From: Candidatus Lernaella stagnicola
Lineage (GTDB): Bacteria; Lernaellota; Lernaellaia; Lernaellales; Lernaellaceae
Assembly: GCA_030765525.1 (NCBI GenBank)
Contig: JAVCCK010000041.1
Span: 62,001-126,000, forward strand
Length of the DNA stretch: 64,000 bases
Direction of reading: 5' to 3'
This document shows, piece by piece, positions 26,007 through 35,352 of the stretch; within the stretch, counting starts at the first letter, position 1, and each line of letters starts with the position of its first letter. The notes below the pieces were generated by a model. That model ran no database searches. It was given only the letters and a program-made list of their open reading frames with translations, and was not told the origin of the DNA. The translations under genes and the position numbers were made by a program.

Positions 26007-27113
26007 ATGGCAAAAAAAATCCTGTACATTGAAGACAACGTCGAAAACAAATTGCTGGTTCGCCGACTGCTGCAGGCAAGCGGGTACGAGGTTTTCGAGG
26101 CTGATGACGGTCTGGAAGGCATCGAGATGGCAGCGCAGGTCAAACCCGACCTGATCATCATGGATATCAACCTCCCCGGCATGGACGGCTACGAAGCCAC
26201 CACGAAAATCAAGGGCCACGACAACCTTCGCCACGTACCGATCGTCGCCCTGACTGCCTACGCCATGAAGGGCGACCGCGAAAAAAGCCTCGCCGCCGGT
26301 TGCGACGGTTACCTGCAGAAGCCCATCGACCCCGATACTTTCGTGGCGACCATCGAGGAGTTTTTGTTCGGAAAACGCGAGACGATCGAGCCGGACGAAC
26401 AGCTTCACTACCTGAAAAAGTACAGCCAGCAACTTGTCTCCCGCTTGGAGGAGAAAATTCGCGAGCTGATTCGGAAAAACGAAGAATTGCTCTCGAAAGC
26501 CCGCGAGACTGAGGACAGTTATATTGGCATTATCTCCTCCTTGACCCGCGCGATCGAGCAAAAGCACCCCGAAACCGCAGGCCATTCGGAACGCGTCACC
26601 AGCTACGCGATGGCCATTGGCGAGACCTTGGGACTTTCGCGCGTCGATCTGAAAATCCTTCGGCGCGCCGCCACGTTGCACGATGTCGGCAAAATCGTCA
26701 TCGAACTTTCGGCCATCGACAAGCCGGGAGACTTGGCGGAAGAGGAGTGGACCCTCATGCGCCGTCATCCGGAAGTCGGCGCGAAGATTCTGGAACCACT
26801 GCCGTTTTTGCGGCGGGAAATCGAGATCATCCGGAACCACCACGAACGGCCCGATGGCGGCGGCTATCCGCGCGGTTTGCTGGATCGTGACCTGGATCTA
26901 TTGACCGGCGTTTTGACCGTCGCCGATGCTTTCGACGCCATGACGAGCAATCGCGCCTATAAAAACGCTATGAGTATCGAAGAATCGATCTCAACAATGC
27001 TGGCCGGCCGCGGGGAGCAATTTATGCGCGAGGTCGTCGATACTTTCGTGCAATTGCTGCGCAGCGGCGAATTGGATGAGGTATTACAACGCAACGGAAG
27101 GGATTCCCACTAG
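26007..27113 (+). CDS. Response regulator with HD-GYP output domain
   Basis: The protein has 368 residues. Receiver residues 1-125 have the full active site: acidic pair in YIEDN, acceptor Asp in LIIMDINLPGMDG, and Lys in LQKPIDPD. A coiled linker follows, then an HD-GYP domain (about 175-355) with HDVGK and the variant GYP segment HHERPDGGGYPRGL. HD-GYP domains hydrolyse cyclic di-GMP. It is almost certainly phosphorylated by the kinase encoded 3 bases upstream and lowers c-di-GMP in response to the GAF signal. No GGDEF gene is in the window. Confidence 0.93.
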   Translation: MAKKILYIEDNVENKLLVRRLLQASGYEVFEADDGLEGIEMAAQVKPDLIIMDINLPGMDGYEATTKIKGHDNLRHVPIVALTAYAMKGDREKSLAAGCDGYLQKPIDPDTFVATIEEFLFGKRETIEPDEQLHYLKKYSQQLVSRLEEKIRELIRKNEELLSKARETEDSYIGIISSLTRAIEQKHPETAGHSERVTSYAMAIGETLGLSRVDLKILRRAATLHDVGKIVIELSAIDKPGDLAEEEWTLMRRHPEVGAKILEPLPFLRREIEIIRNHHERPDGGGYPRGLLDRDLDLLTGVLTVADAFDAMTSNRAYKNAMSIEESISTMLAGRGEQFMREVVDTFVQLLRSGELDEVLQRNGRDSH

Positions 27114-27119
27114 CGTTTG

Positions 27120-27148
27120 TTGACACCCCATCTGGAGCGCGGTACCAT
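27120..27148 (+). promoter_or_regulatory. Promoter of the pyrR-pyrB-pyrC operon
   Basis: A perfect TTGACA (27120-27125), a 17-base spacer and TACCAT (27143-27148) form a strong sigma70-type promoter. Expected initiation near 27155 leaves a leader of about 47 bases before the pyrR ATG. Inverted arms TGGAGCG (27133-27139) and CGCTCCA (27167-27173) flank the -10 box and start point. Confidence 0.7.
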
Positions 27149-27201
27149 TTGGCGCGATTAAAAAACCGCTCCAACATCACATTCAGTGCAGGAAGACTCC
27201 T

Positions 27202-27771
27202 ATGTCACTGGTTCACCGCCGACAACTGATGGACGCAAAGCGAATTGATCTGGCGCTCAAACGAATCGCCGCTCAAATCGTCGAGCATTGCCCCGATCTG
27301 GACAAGCTCGCTTTGATCGGCATTCGCAGCGGCGGCATCCATCCCGCGAATCGTATTCGCGAGTTTCTGAAACGCTCGGAAGAAAGGGATATTCCGGTCG
27401 GTTTGGTCGACATCACGCTCTACCGCGACGACCTGGCGGACGGAAAAGCCCCACACTTCGGCCCCACGGACCTCGAGTTCGACATCGAGGACGCCTACGT
27501 CGTACTGATCGATGACGTCCTGTTCACCGGCCGTACGTTGCGGGCCGCGATGAACGTCTTGATGGAATACGGGCGGCCGGCGTTGATTAGGGCCGCAGTC
27601 TTGATCGACCGCCGCGAGCATCGCGAACTGCCGATTCAGCCCGATTATTGGGGGCAGATCGTCGACACCGCCCGCGAGGAAAAAATCAACGTGAAGGTCG
27701 GCCCGAAAAAGAACCGCGACGATGGCGTGGAAGTTGTCTTGCTCGTCGATCCGGAGGAGGGACCGGCATGA
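27202..27771 (+). CDS. pyrR: PyrR: pyr operon regulator / uracil phosphoribosyltransferase
   Basis: The 189-residue protein has the PRPP-binding signature [19 protein letters not shown] and the family segments [15 protein letters not shown] and [13 protein letters not shown]. PyrR binds UMP/PRPP; in Bacillus it attenuates pyr mRNA, and it also has UPRTase activity. Here the leader is too short to hold the usual anti-anti-terminator, so regulation may use another mechanism or only enzyme activity may be kept. AGGAAG precedes the ATG. The stop overlaps the pyrB start (ATGA). Confidence 0.94.
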   Translation: MSLVHRRQLMDAKRIDLALKRIAAQIVEHCPDLDKLALIGIRSGGIHPANRIREFLKRSEERDIPVGLVDITLYRDDLADGKAPHFGPTDLEFDIEDAYVVLIDDVLFTGRTLRAAMNVLMEYGRPALIRAAVLIDRREHRELPIQPDYWGQIVDTAREEKINVKVGPKKNRDDGVEVVLLVDPEEGPA

Positions 27772-28691
27772 AGCTCAACCGCAAAGACATTCTGGGCTTG
27801 AAGGATCTTACGGTTGACGAAATCAAGTTGATCCTCGACACGGCCGATGCCTTCCGCGACATCGCGACGCGCAAGCGCAAAAAGGTCCCGACGTTGCAGG
27901 GGCGAACGGTCGTTAACCTCTTCTATGAAAAGTCGACCCGTACGCGTACGAGCTTCGAAATCGCGGCGAAAAGGCTGTCGGCCGATGTCGTGAACTTCGC
28001 CGCGTCGGAAAGCTCGGTGGGAAAGGGCGAAACGTTCCTCGACACCGTCTTGAACATCGAGGCCATGCATCCGGAAATCATCGTCGTGCGCCACGGTAGT
28101 GCCGGTGCCCCGCACATGTTGGCGAACATGGTGGAGTCCAGCGTGGTCAACGCGGGCGACGGTGCGCACGAGCACCCCAGCCAGGCGTTGCTGGATATGC
28201 TCATGATTCGCGACGAAAAGGGCGGCTTCAACGGCTTGAAGGTGGCGATTATCGGCGACATCACGCACAGCCGCGTGGCCCGTTCGAACATCTACGGTCT
28301 GGTGCGCATGGGCGCTGAAGTGCGCGTTTCGGGACCCGCCACGATGATTCCGGTGGGTATCGAGAAGCTCGGCGTGAAAGTGGCGCCCACCATCGAAGAC
28401 GCCGTCAAGGGCGTTGATGTGATCATGATGCTGCGCATTCAACTCGAGCGCCAAAGTCGGCAATTGTTCTCGAGTATGCGCGAGTACGGGCGTTTCTTCG
28501 GACTCAATCCCAAACGATTGGAATTGGCGAACAAAGACGCAATCGTCATGCACCCCGGTCCCATGAATCGTGGCGTGGAAATCGACTCCGAAACCGCTGA
28601 TTCTTCGCGCAGCCGCATTCTCTCCCAGGTGACCAACGGCGTTGCCGTGCGAATGGCGCTGCTCTACCTGGTATCCGGAGGTGGCAGTTGA
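27768..28691 (+). CDS. pyrB: Aspartate carbamoyltransferase catalytic subunit
   Basis: PyrB makes carbamoyl-aspartate in pyrimidine synthesis. The 307 residues contain the carbamoyl-phosphate loop [38 protein letters not shown] and the Asp-binding MHPGPMNRG. The ATG at 27768 overlaps the pyrR stop by 4 bases, and the frame further upstream is a shadow. The stop overlaps the TTG start of pyrC. No pyrI regulatory subunit is present, so this belongs to the class that pairs with dihydroorotase or works alone. Confidence 0.96.
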   Translation: MKLNRKDILGLKDLTVDEIKLILDTADAFRDIATRKRKKVPTLQGRTVVNLFYEKSTRTRTSFEIAAKRLSADVVNFAASESSVGKGETFLDTVLNIEAMHPEIIVVRHGSAGAPHMLANMVESSVVNAGDGAHEHPSQALLDMLMIRDEKGGFNGLKVAIIGDITHSRVARSNIYGLVRMGAEVRVSGPATMIPVGIEKLGVKVAPTIEDAVKGVDVIMMLRIQLERQSRQLFSSMREYGRFFGLNPKRLELANKDAIVMHPGPMNRGVEIDSETADSSRSRILSQVTNGVAVRMALLYLVSGGGS

Positions 28692-29959
28692 AAACGATCG
28701 TTACCGGCGGACGAGTCATCGACCCGTCGCAGGGTCTCGACAGTCTCTTTGACGTCGTCATCGAAAAAGGCAAGGTTGCCGACATCGTGGCACCCGGCAA
28801 AGGGGGAAGGGCGAAGAAAACCATCGACGCTTCCGGTTGTGTCGTAGCGCCGGGCTTTGTCGACCTCCACGTGCATCTGCGCGAACCGGGTTTCGAAGGT
28901 AAAGAGACAATTCTAACCGGTTCCCGCGCCGCGGTGGCCGGTGGTTTTACGACGATCTGCTGCATGGCCAACACCGAACCAGTTAACGATTGCAGCACGG
29001 TAACCGGATACATTCTGGCCAAGGCCGCCCACGCGGTGTGCAAAGTGTATCCGGTCGGCGCGATCACCATCGACCTGCAAGGCGAACAGATCGCCGATCT
29101 CGGCGGTTTGTGCGAGGCGGGTGTCGTCGCGCTGAGTAACGACGGCGTTCCCGTGCAAAACAGCGAGATAATGCGGCGCGTCTTCGAACTATCACGGCAA
29201 CTGGGAATGGTCGTATTGGACCACGCCGAGGACGCCGACTTGGTCGGCAACGGCTTGATGAACGAAAGCTTCACCAGTTCGGAGCTAGGCTTGGCCGGCA
29301 ATCCTTCCGTCGCTGAGGAAATCGCCATTGCCCGCAGCATGTTGCTGGCGCGGTATACCGGCTGCCACGTACACATTTGCCACCTATCGACCCGCGGCGG
29401 TTTCGAACTGATCAAGTGGGGCAAACGGAAGAAAATACCAATAACCTGCGAAGTGGCTCCGCACCACTTCACGCTGATCGATGAAGACGTGGGCAACTAC
29501 AACACAAACTGCAAGATGGCGCCGCCGCTTCGCTCGCGCGAAGACCGGGCCGCGTTGATCAAGGGCCTGGCCGACGGCACGGTGGACGCCATCGCGACCG
29601 ATCACGCACCCCACGGCATTCTTCTGAAGCAAATCGAGTTCGACAAAGCCGCGAACGGAATCATCGGCCTGGAGACCGCCTTGGGCCTCACGCTGCGGCT
29701 TGTGCAAAGCAAGAAGCTGACTTTGAATCGCGCGATCGGGTTGCTCACCAACGGCCCCGCCGACGTGTTGGGACTCGAAGCGGGGTCTCTCGCGCTCGGA
29801 CGGGCCGCCGATATCTGTGTCTTTGATCCGTCGTCGACATTCGTTTACAGCACCGACCGGATTCAATCGAAATCGAAAAACAGCCCCTTTATCGACTGGG
29901 AATTACCCGGTGTCATTCGCTACACGCTGGTTGACGGCAAAGTGGCCTATACAGGTTAA
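28688..29959 (+). CDS. pyrC: Dihydroorotase, type I
   Basis: This amidohydrolase cyclises carbamoyl-aspartate to dihydroorotate. The 423 residues carry the metal-binding HxH in [17 protein letters not shown], further metal His residues in [10 protein letters not shown] and CEVAPHHF, and the catalytic Asp in AIATDHAPH. The length and the DHAPH motif place it in the longer type I class that often associates with PyrB. The start is TTG at 28688, overlapping the pyrB stop (TTGA); no downstream ATG fits better. It is the third gene of the operon, and the 207-residue protein begins 2 bases after its stop. Confidence 0.95.
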   Translation: MKTIVTGGRVIDPSQGLDSLFDVVIEKGKVADIVAPGKGGRAKKTIDASGCVVAPGFVDLHVHLREPGFEGKETILTGSRAAVAGGFTTICCMANTEPVNDCSTVTGYILAKAAHAVCKVYPVGAITIDLQGEQIADLGGLCEAGVVALSNDGVPVQNSEIMRRVFELSRQLGMVVLDHAEDADLVGNGLMNESFTSSELGLAGNPSVAEEIAIARSMLLARYTGCHVHICHLSTRGGFELIKWGKRKKIPITCEVAPHHFTLIDEDVGNYNTNCKMAPPLRSREDRAALIKGLADGTVDAIATDHAPHGILLKQIEFDKAANGIIGLETALGLTLRLVQSKKLTLNRAIGLLTNGPADVLGLEAGSLALGRAADICVFDPSSTFVYSTDRIQSKSKNSPFIDWELPGVIRYTLVDGKVAYTG

Positions 29960-29961
29960 GT

Positions 29962-30585
29962 ATGACCATCGACGTATACATCGACGAGTTGCAGCGCTTT
30001 GCCGACGCCCACTATCACGCGGAATTAGTGGCCTCGCGCATCGATTATTTCGCCGTGCTGGGGCAGATCAACGAAGACGACGACTTCTTTGAAGCCCACC
30101 TGGAACGCTTTCTCGATTGGTTCCTCTTTGAACACCGCCTGGAAGATGTGGGAGAGACGGCGCTGCAAACCTTCGTCACAAACCGCGGCCCCGAATTGCC
30201 CGAGGAACGCCGCGTGGTGTACGAAGAGTTTTTGAAACACGTTCACAGCCTATTCCGCTTAAAGAAGGTCATGAAAAAGGGCTTGCAGTTGATCGATCTG
30301 TTGACCAAGGCGAAATATTTTGTGGAGAGCGATGTTCCACACGCTTTCACCAAAGGGCAATTGTTCGAGGCGCGCCTGCTGCCGCTCAGTGAGCAATGGC
30401 ACTTCAGCAAGGGCTACATTTTTCATCCGCTAAGCGCAACGAAAGCGATCCTCAAGCGTGCAAAAAAAATCGATGTTGCCGACGAGGAGGGTTGCCGCTC
30501 GTTTATCCGTGAACTGGCCATTCGGCGGCTGCGCTCCGATCGTTACAAGCACGTCGACGCCGCGCGTTTTTACGAATTTGAATAG
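29962..30585 (+). CDS. Conserved-looking soluble protein of unknown function
   Basis: I do not recognise a family. The protein has 207 residues, no signal peptide and no membrane span. It is rich in acidic and aromatic residues at the N-terminus (HYHAELVASRIDYF, EDDDFFEAHLERFLDWFLF) and basic near the middle and end (RLKKVMKKG, RLRSDRYKH). It sits 2 bases after pyrC, so it is co-transcribed with the pyrimidine genes, but nothing in the sequence links it to that pathway. Confidence 0.6.
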   Translation: MTIDVYIDELQRFADAHYHAELVASRIDYFAVLGQINEDDDFFEAHLERFLDWFLFEHRLEDVGETALQTFVTNRGPELPEERRVVYEEFLKHVHSLFRLKKVMKKGLQLIDLLTKAKYFVESDVPHAFTKGQLFEARLLPLSEQWHFSKGYIFHPLSATKAILKRAKKIDVADEEGCRSFIRELAIRRLRSDRYKHVDAARFYEFE

Positions 30586-30598
30586 CCGGCGATCTCGT

Positions 30599-31480
30599 AT
30601 GAATCCATTACATGGTATTCGCGAACTCTACCGACGTATGTCGCCGTGCGTGTTGTGTCCTCACCGTTGCGGCGCCCGGCGACTCGAAGGGGAGCGCGGT
30701 CGTTGCGGCGCAGGAGCGGAGATCGAGTTGGCCTCCGCAACTATCCATAACGGGGAAGAGCCGCCGATCAGTGGTACGCTGGGTTCAGGGACGTTGTTTT
30801 TCACGCATTGTCCACTAAGTTGTCTCTATTGCCAGAATTGGCCGATCAGCCAGCAAGGCGTCGGGCGAAAAATGTCCGCCGACGGATTGGCCGAGCGGAT
30901 GTTGCAGTTGCAGCGCCGCGGCGTGCACAACATCAACCTAGTCAATCCCACGCATTATTGGCCGCAAATTGCCGCCGCAGTATATTTGGCACGCGCCCGC
31001 GGTTTGCGCGTTCCCGTATTGGCCAACATCCACGGCTTCGAAAACACCGAAACGCTGAGGTTGCTGGCCGACGTCGTACAGATATGGTTACCCGACGTAA
31101 AGACTCTCAGTTCCAGGTTCGCCGGGGAAATATGCGGCACGCCGCGACTGGCCGTCGCCTCCTGGCAGACTCTGGAGTTTTTGGCTACACTAAGCGGACC
31201 GTTGCAGGTCGATGAAAACGGGTTGGCCCTACGGGGCGTTCTTGTGCGGCATTTGGTACTGCCTGGCGGACGTTCCGACACGCCGCGCTTTTTGCGTCGG
31301 TTGCGACGTCGCTTTCGCGGGCGAATCCCCGTGAGCCTGATGACACAATATTTTCCGGCTCACCGCGCTCACGACAATCCGGTGTTTCAGCGACCCTTAT
31401 CGCGCCCCGTGCGACGACGAGCGCACCGCTTGGCTCGCGCATTGCACCTTAGTCGCGGCTGGAGGCAAATGAATGGATGA
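30599..31480 (+). CDS. Radical SAM protein, PflX / pyruvate-formate-lyase-activase-like
   Basis: The protein has 293 residues from the ATG at 30599. The radical SAM cluster CPLSCLYC (CxxxCxxC) lies near residue 70. An extra Cys set precedes it (CVLCPHRCGARR, then GRCGAGAEIE), as does GEEPPISGTLGSGTLFF, which is the pattern of the COG1313 PflX family. Further family segments are HNINLVNPTHYWPQIAAAV and LPDVKTL. The substrate is unknown. These proteins resemble the radical SAM member of AmmeMemoRadiSam sets, but this one belongs to the PflX branch and is 17 kb from the MEMO-AMMECR1 fusion. Confidence 0.85.
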   Translation: MNPLHGIRELYRRMSPCVLCPHRCGARRLEGERGRCGAGAEIELASATIHNGEEPPISGTLGSGTLFFTHCPLSCLYCQNWPISQQGVGRKMSADGLAERMLQLQRRGVHNINLVNPTHYWPQIAAAVYLARARGLRVPVLANIHGFENTETLRLLADVVQIWLPDVKTLSSRFAGEICGTPRLAVASWQTLEFLATLSGPLQVDENGLALRGVLVRHLVLPGGRSDTPRFLRRLRRRFRGRIPVSLMTQYFPAHRAHDNPVFQRPLSRPVRRRAHRLARALHLSRGWRQMNG

Positions 31481-32114
31481 CGTTAAACAAATGATTTCCG
31501 GCTTGCGCGCCCAAATGACCCGCGCGCTCGAATCTCACGCACAGGACAAGAGCCTGTCTGAAATTGGCGCGGCCGTGCGCGAACAAGTTGTACGCGTGCT
31601 CAAGCGGGACGACCTGCGGATTTCCACCGAGGTCCTGCTGGTGAGCCTACGCAACGCGTTCACGCGATACGAGACTTTTGAACCAAGCTACCAGCGCCAG
31701 GCGGTCGAAGACGCTATACAGATCATCGAGGAACTCGAAACGCTTGTCGTGGCCGACAAGGTTCTCAATCCGGACCGTATTGAACTTCCGGACCCGCCGC
31801 CCTCGATGAAGCACATCGTTCCCGAAGTGAACCGCATTGAGAACGAACGCCGTCGGCAACGCGAGCGCTTGAAGCGTGAGGAGTCCGGTTCACTCAATTC
31901 ACGGCGAGGCGACCGCGGCGCAAAAGGGGAGGCCGAAAGCGGGCGGGAAACTCTCAGCTTTAGCGACGGTCGGCCTGCGAGTTCCAAACGGCGCGGCAAA
32001 CGCGGTCGGCGTCCGGACGTCAAACCGGCAGAGGGCGCGAAGCCCGTCGAGAAGACGGACGGGAAAAGCGACGGCGCGAAACGTCGCTCCAGGCGACCGC
32101 GACGCCGCAAGTAA
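31473..32114 (+). CDS. Protein of unknown function with a long basic tail
   Basis: The protein has 213 residues and overlaps the radical SAM gene by 8 bases; GGAGG precedes the ATG. The first 120 residues are helical and acidic/neutral (RAQMTRALESHAQDKSLSE). The last 90 are strongly basic and low in complexity ([27 protein letters not shown]), as in proteins that touch RNA or DNA. It directly precedes recG, which is compatible with a nucleic-acid role, but no domain is recognised. Confidence 0.6.
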   Translation: MDDVKQMISGLRAQMTRALESHAQDKSLSEIGAAVREQVVRVLKRDDLRISTEVLLVSLRNAFTRYETFEPSYQRQAVEDAIQIIEELETLVVADKVLNPDRIELPDPPPSMKHIVPEVNRIENERRRQRERLKREESGSLNSRRGDRGAKGEAESGRETLSFSDGRPASSKRRGKRGRRPDVKPAEGAKPVEKTDGKSDGAKRRSRRPRRRK

Positions 32115-32126
32115 TCACTGCGGGAC

Positions 32127-34223
32127 ATGGGCGAAACACTTACGCCATACCACAGCCGCTATCTGCGGCCGATCACCGATCTACCCGGTGTCGGCCCGAA
32201 AACCGCGGAACATCTGCTGCGCAAGAACGTGCTGACGGTCGCCGACCTGCTGTATTGCCTACCGCTGCGCTATGACGACCGGCGCCGCCCCACAGCGATC
32301 GCCGATCTGGAAGCCGATGATTGCGCCACCGTCTGCGGCACGCTGCAGCACATTCATCGCTTCGGCGGCCGAGGACGTCAACGTCGCACGGTAGCCGAAC
32401 TCAGCGACGCGACCGGCACCGTCTCGGTCACCTGGTTCGGATTTGCCGGTCACCGTTTTGAAGATGGCGACGAGGTGCTGCTGAGCGGTCCTGTCGGTGA
32501 ATACAGCGACACGCTGCAACTCCAAAATCCCGATGGCGAGACAGTGGAAAAAAGCCGCAAGTCGTCGCAGCTTGTTCCCATCTACAGTGAAACCGAAGGG
32601 GTTCGACAACGCACCTGGCGCAAGCTCATCGCCGCTGCGCTGGAGGAAGGCGCCGCGGATTGGATCGGCGCGGTACCAGCGGACCTGCGGGGCGAATACG
32701 ACCTGCTGACGCTGGGAGAAGCCTTGCGCTTGATTCACGCCCCGCCGAATGACACCGCGGAAATCCCCATCGACGCGGGCGCTCGCGCTCTTCGTTCGCT
32801 CGTTTTTGAGGACGTTTTTGCGTTCCAGCTTGCGCTCGCCCTTCGCCGCCGCGAGCGAGGCGGCACCGCGGGAATCGCTTTTCAAGCGACGGTCGAGACG
32901 GTCACCGAACTGCTGGTGGGCCTACCGTTTTCGCTTACCAAAGGGCAAGAGCACGTGTGGCAGAACGTGCTCGACGATTTACGTGCCGCGCACCCCATGC
33001 ATCGTCTCGTGCACGGGGACGTTGCATCGGGGAAAACAGCCCTCGCCATGCTGGCTGCGGGAGTGGCGGCGCGCAACGGTTATCAAACGGCCGTCTTGGT
33101 GCCCACCGAGATTCTAGCTGAGCAGCACGCCGCGCGTTTCGCGGGGCTTCTTGAACCGCTCGGAGTACGCACGGCCTTGGCGACCGGCTCGGTAACCGGG
33201 GCCGGACGGCGGCGCTTGGCGGATCGCATTGCCCTTGGTGTCGAGGATGTTGTGGTCGGCACTCACGCACTGCTTAGCGGCGACCTGCAATTCAACCAAC
33301 TCGGACTGGTTGTCATCGACGAGCAACATAAATTCGGCGTCAACCAACGGGCTTCCCTGATTTCCAAAGGGAGCAATCCCGACGTGTTGGTGCTCACGGC
33401 GACACCCATCCCGCGCTCCTTGGCGCTGACTCTCTACGGCGATCTCGATGTTTCGTTGCTGCGCGACAAGCCCGGAGGGGAAGGGCGGGTGGAAACGCGG
33501 CTCACCCATCGCCGCGAGCGTCAAAAAGTATACGAGCGCGTGGCGGCGTGGTTGCGCGAGGGACGGCAGGCTTACATCATCTGCCCCCGTCTGGATGCAA
33601 ACGAGACCGGCCGCGCCGACGTCGCCTCTCTGTACGATGAACTCGCTGGTGGTGCGCTGGCCGGTTTCCGTCTGGCTGTATTGCACGGCCGTATGCAAAC
33701 CGACGCGCGCAAGCAGGTCGTGGAAGCGTTCGCGGCGGGTCGTCTGGACGCCGTGGTCGCCACCTCGGTGATCGAAGTCGGCATCGATGTACCAAACGCG
33801 GCGGTGTTGGTGATCGAGGACGCCGAGTTGTTCGGGCTTAGCCAATTGCATCAGATGCGCGGGCGTATCGGCCGCGACGGTCGGCCGGGATGGTGCTTCT
33901 TGATACACGCCGACGGTCTATCGGAGGCGGCTCAGGAACGCCTCGCTTATCTTGAGCGTTGTCGCGACGGTTTCTCCATCGCGGAAACGGACATGCGTCT
34001 GCGTGGTCCAGGGGAACTGCTTGGCGATCGACAAAGCGGTCTGCCACCCTTACGCTTTGCGAAGGAGGCCCTGACCAATGTCGACCTGCTGGTGTCGACC
34101 CGCGACGCGGCTGAGAGTACGTTGACCCAGGACGCTCATTTAGCGACCCCACGGAACCGCTGGACGAAAATGGTGGTCATGGAACGGTGGGGCGCGTTGC
34201 TCGGCGAAGGGAGATACGGATGA
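32127..34223 (+). CDS. recG: ATP-dependent DNA helicase RecG
   Basis: RecG remodels stalled replication forks and Holliday junctions. The 698 residues hold an N-terminal wedge/OB domain with a helix-hairpin-helix-like PGVGPKTAEHLLRKNV start (about 20-150). The helicase core follows: Walker A GDVASGKTALAML, DEQH box VVIDEQHKFGVNQ, TATPIPRSLALTLYGDLD, and helicase C with ATSVIEVGIDVPNA and QLHQMRGRIGR. The length is family-typical. The Walker A has GDVASGKT in place of the commoner GDVGSGKT. The stop overlaps lipA by 4 bases (ATGA). Confidence 0.96.
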   Translation: MGETLTPYHSRYLRPITDLPGVGPKTAEHLLRKNVLTVADLLYCLPLRYDDRRRPTAIADLEADDCATVCGTLQHIHRFGGRGRQRRTVAELSDATGTVSVTWFGFAGHRFEDGDEVLLSGPVGEYSDTLQLQNPDGETVEKSRKSSQLVPIYSETEGVRQRTWRKLIAAALEEGAADWIGAVPADLRGEYDLLTLGEALRLIHAPPNDTAEIPIDAGARALRSLVFEDVFAFQLALALRRRERGGTAGIAFQATVETVTELLVGLPFSLTKGQEHVWQNVLDDLRAAHPMHRLVHGDVASGKTALAMLAAGVAARNGYQTAVLVPTEILAEQHAARFAGLLEPLGVRTALATGSVTGAGRRRLADRIALGVEDVVVGTHALLSGDLQFNQLGLVVIDEQHKFGVNQRASLISKGSNPDVLVLTATPIPRSLALTLYGDLDVSLLRDKPGGEGRVETRLTHRRERQKVYERVAAWLREGRQAYIICPRLDANETGRADVASLYDELAGGALAGFRLAVLHGRMQTDARKQVVEAFAAGRLDAVVATSVIEVGIDVPNAAVLVIEDAELFGLSQLHQMRGRIGRDGRPGWCFLIHADGLSEAAQERLAYLERCRDGFSIAETDMRLRGPGELLGDRQSGLPPLRFAKEALTNVDLLVSTRDAAESTLTQDAHLATPRNRWTKMVVMERWGALLGEGRYG

Positions 34224-35110
34224 GCGGGCGTTTACCGCCATGGCTGCGCAGGCCGATACGAAACCATGAGAAAGTGCAGGCGTTGCACAACCGCCTGCGT
34301 AGTCGGCATCTGCATACCGTATGTGAGGAGGCCCGGTGCCCGAACATCGGCGAGTGTTTCGTCCGTGGGACGGCCACTTTCCTGCTTATGGGGCCGAACT
34401 GCACCCGCAATTGCGGTTTCTGCAATATCGAACCCGGCCCGCCCGCCCCCTTGAACCCGGAAGAGCCTGGCTTGGTCGCGCTTTCCGCCGCCGAAATGGG
34501 CCTTAAACATGTGGTTATTACCAGCGTGACCCGTGACGACCTTCCTGATGGCGGCGCGGACCATTTTGTAGTAACCGCCAAGGCTGTTCGGGAGCGACTG
34601 CCTGAGGCCGCCATCGAACTGCTCACGCCGGATTTCCAGGGTTCCGTGGACGCTTTGAAGCGGCTGGCGGAGGCTCCGTTTGACGTGTTCAATCACAACG
34701 TGGAAACCGCCCCCCGTCTGTATGCGGAGGCGCGGGCGGCGGCGGACTACCAGCAGAGTCTTCTCGTGTTAAAAACCTTTGGCGAATTACGTCCCGACGT
34801 GTTATTGAAAAGCGGCGTCATGTTGGGATTGGGCGAACGCGACGAGGAAGTCGAACAGGTGCTCGACGATCTTCGGCAACACGGCGTTCGAGCGATAACG
34901 ATTGGGCAGTATTTGCAGCCGCGCCGGGATTGCTTACCCGTGCGGCGCTATGTAACGCCGGAAAACTTTGCACTTTGGCACCAAAAGGCACTAGAACGGG
35001 GATTCTCACACGTTGCGGCTGGGCCGTTCGTACGATCGAGCTACCTGGCCGACCGGCTATTCAACGAAGGCACGCCACTTGCGCCCGGGGATAGCGATGT
35101 ATCAGAATAA
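34220..35110 (+). CDS. lipA: Lipoyl synthase
   Basis: LipA inserts two sulfurs into octanoyl groups on E2 and GcvH proteins. The 296 residues have the auxiliary cluster motif CEEARCPNIGECF and the radical SAM motif CTRNCGFC, plus FNHNVETAPRLY and LKSGVMLGLGE. The C-terminus has the RSSYLAD Ser that ligates the auxiliary cluster. The ATG at 34220 overlaps the recG stop; an upstream in-frame start lies inside recG and is not used. lipB is not adjacent. Confidence 0.96.
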   Translation: MSGRLPPWLRRPIRNHEKVQALHNRLRSRHLHTVCEEARCPNIGECFVRGTATFLLMGPNCTRNCGFCNIEPGPPAPLNPEEPGLVALSAAEMGLKHVVITSVTRDDLPDGGADHFVVTAKAVRERLPEAAIELLTPDFQGSVDALKRLAEAPFDVFNHNVETAPRLYAEARAAADYQQSLLVLKTFGELRPDVLLKSGVMLGLGERDEEVEQVLDDLRQHGVRAITIGQYLQPRRDCLPVRRYVTPENFALWHQKALERGFSHVAAGPFVRSSYLADRLFNEGTPLAPGDSDVSE

Positions 35111-35139
35111 CCGTGCGAACCCCCCAAGGAGAACAGCGA

Positions 35140-35352
35140 ATGGGCTTTTTCGATTTGGATCAAGTAATCGAGGCGTTCAAAGCGGGGAAGATTGATTCCT
35201 ACCTGGCTGATTTCGACCTGAACGACTTGGCTTTGATCCGCCATGAATTGGACGGATACGCCGAAAAGCATAATCGGCTGGCGGATCTGAAAGCGCTTAT
35301 CCTGACCATCGACAACATGATAAACGAACGCCGCGAGGCTTTGTCCGATTGA
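35140..35352 (+). CDS. Small helical protein of unknown function
   Basis: This encodes 70 residues (MGFFDLDQVIEAFKAGKID). AAGGAGAA sits upstream of the ATG at 35140, and the stop is followed directly by the S66 carboxypeptidase GTG, so it is a real member of the run. The protein is acidic, predicted all-helical and soluble. No family is recognised. Confidence 0.6.
   Translation: MGFFDLDQVIEAFKAGKIDSYLADFDLNDLALIRHELDGYAEKHNRLADLKALILTIDNMINERREALSD

Noticed and set aside
25521-26843. Minus-strand open frame of 440 codons over the kinase and HD-GYP genes
   Set aside because: It is a shadow of two clear signalling genes; the composition and absence of a start site or domain argue against it.
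27149-27201. PyrR attenuator or uracil riboswitch in the pyr leader
   Set aside because: The leader is only about 47 bases and holds no terminator hairpin with a T run.
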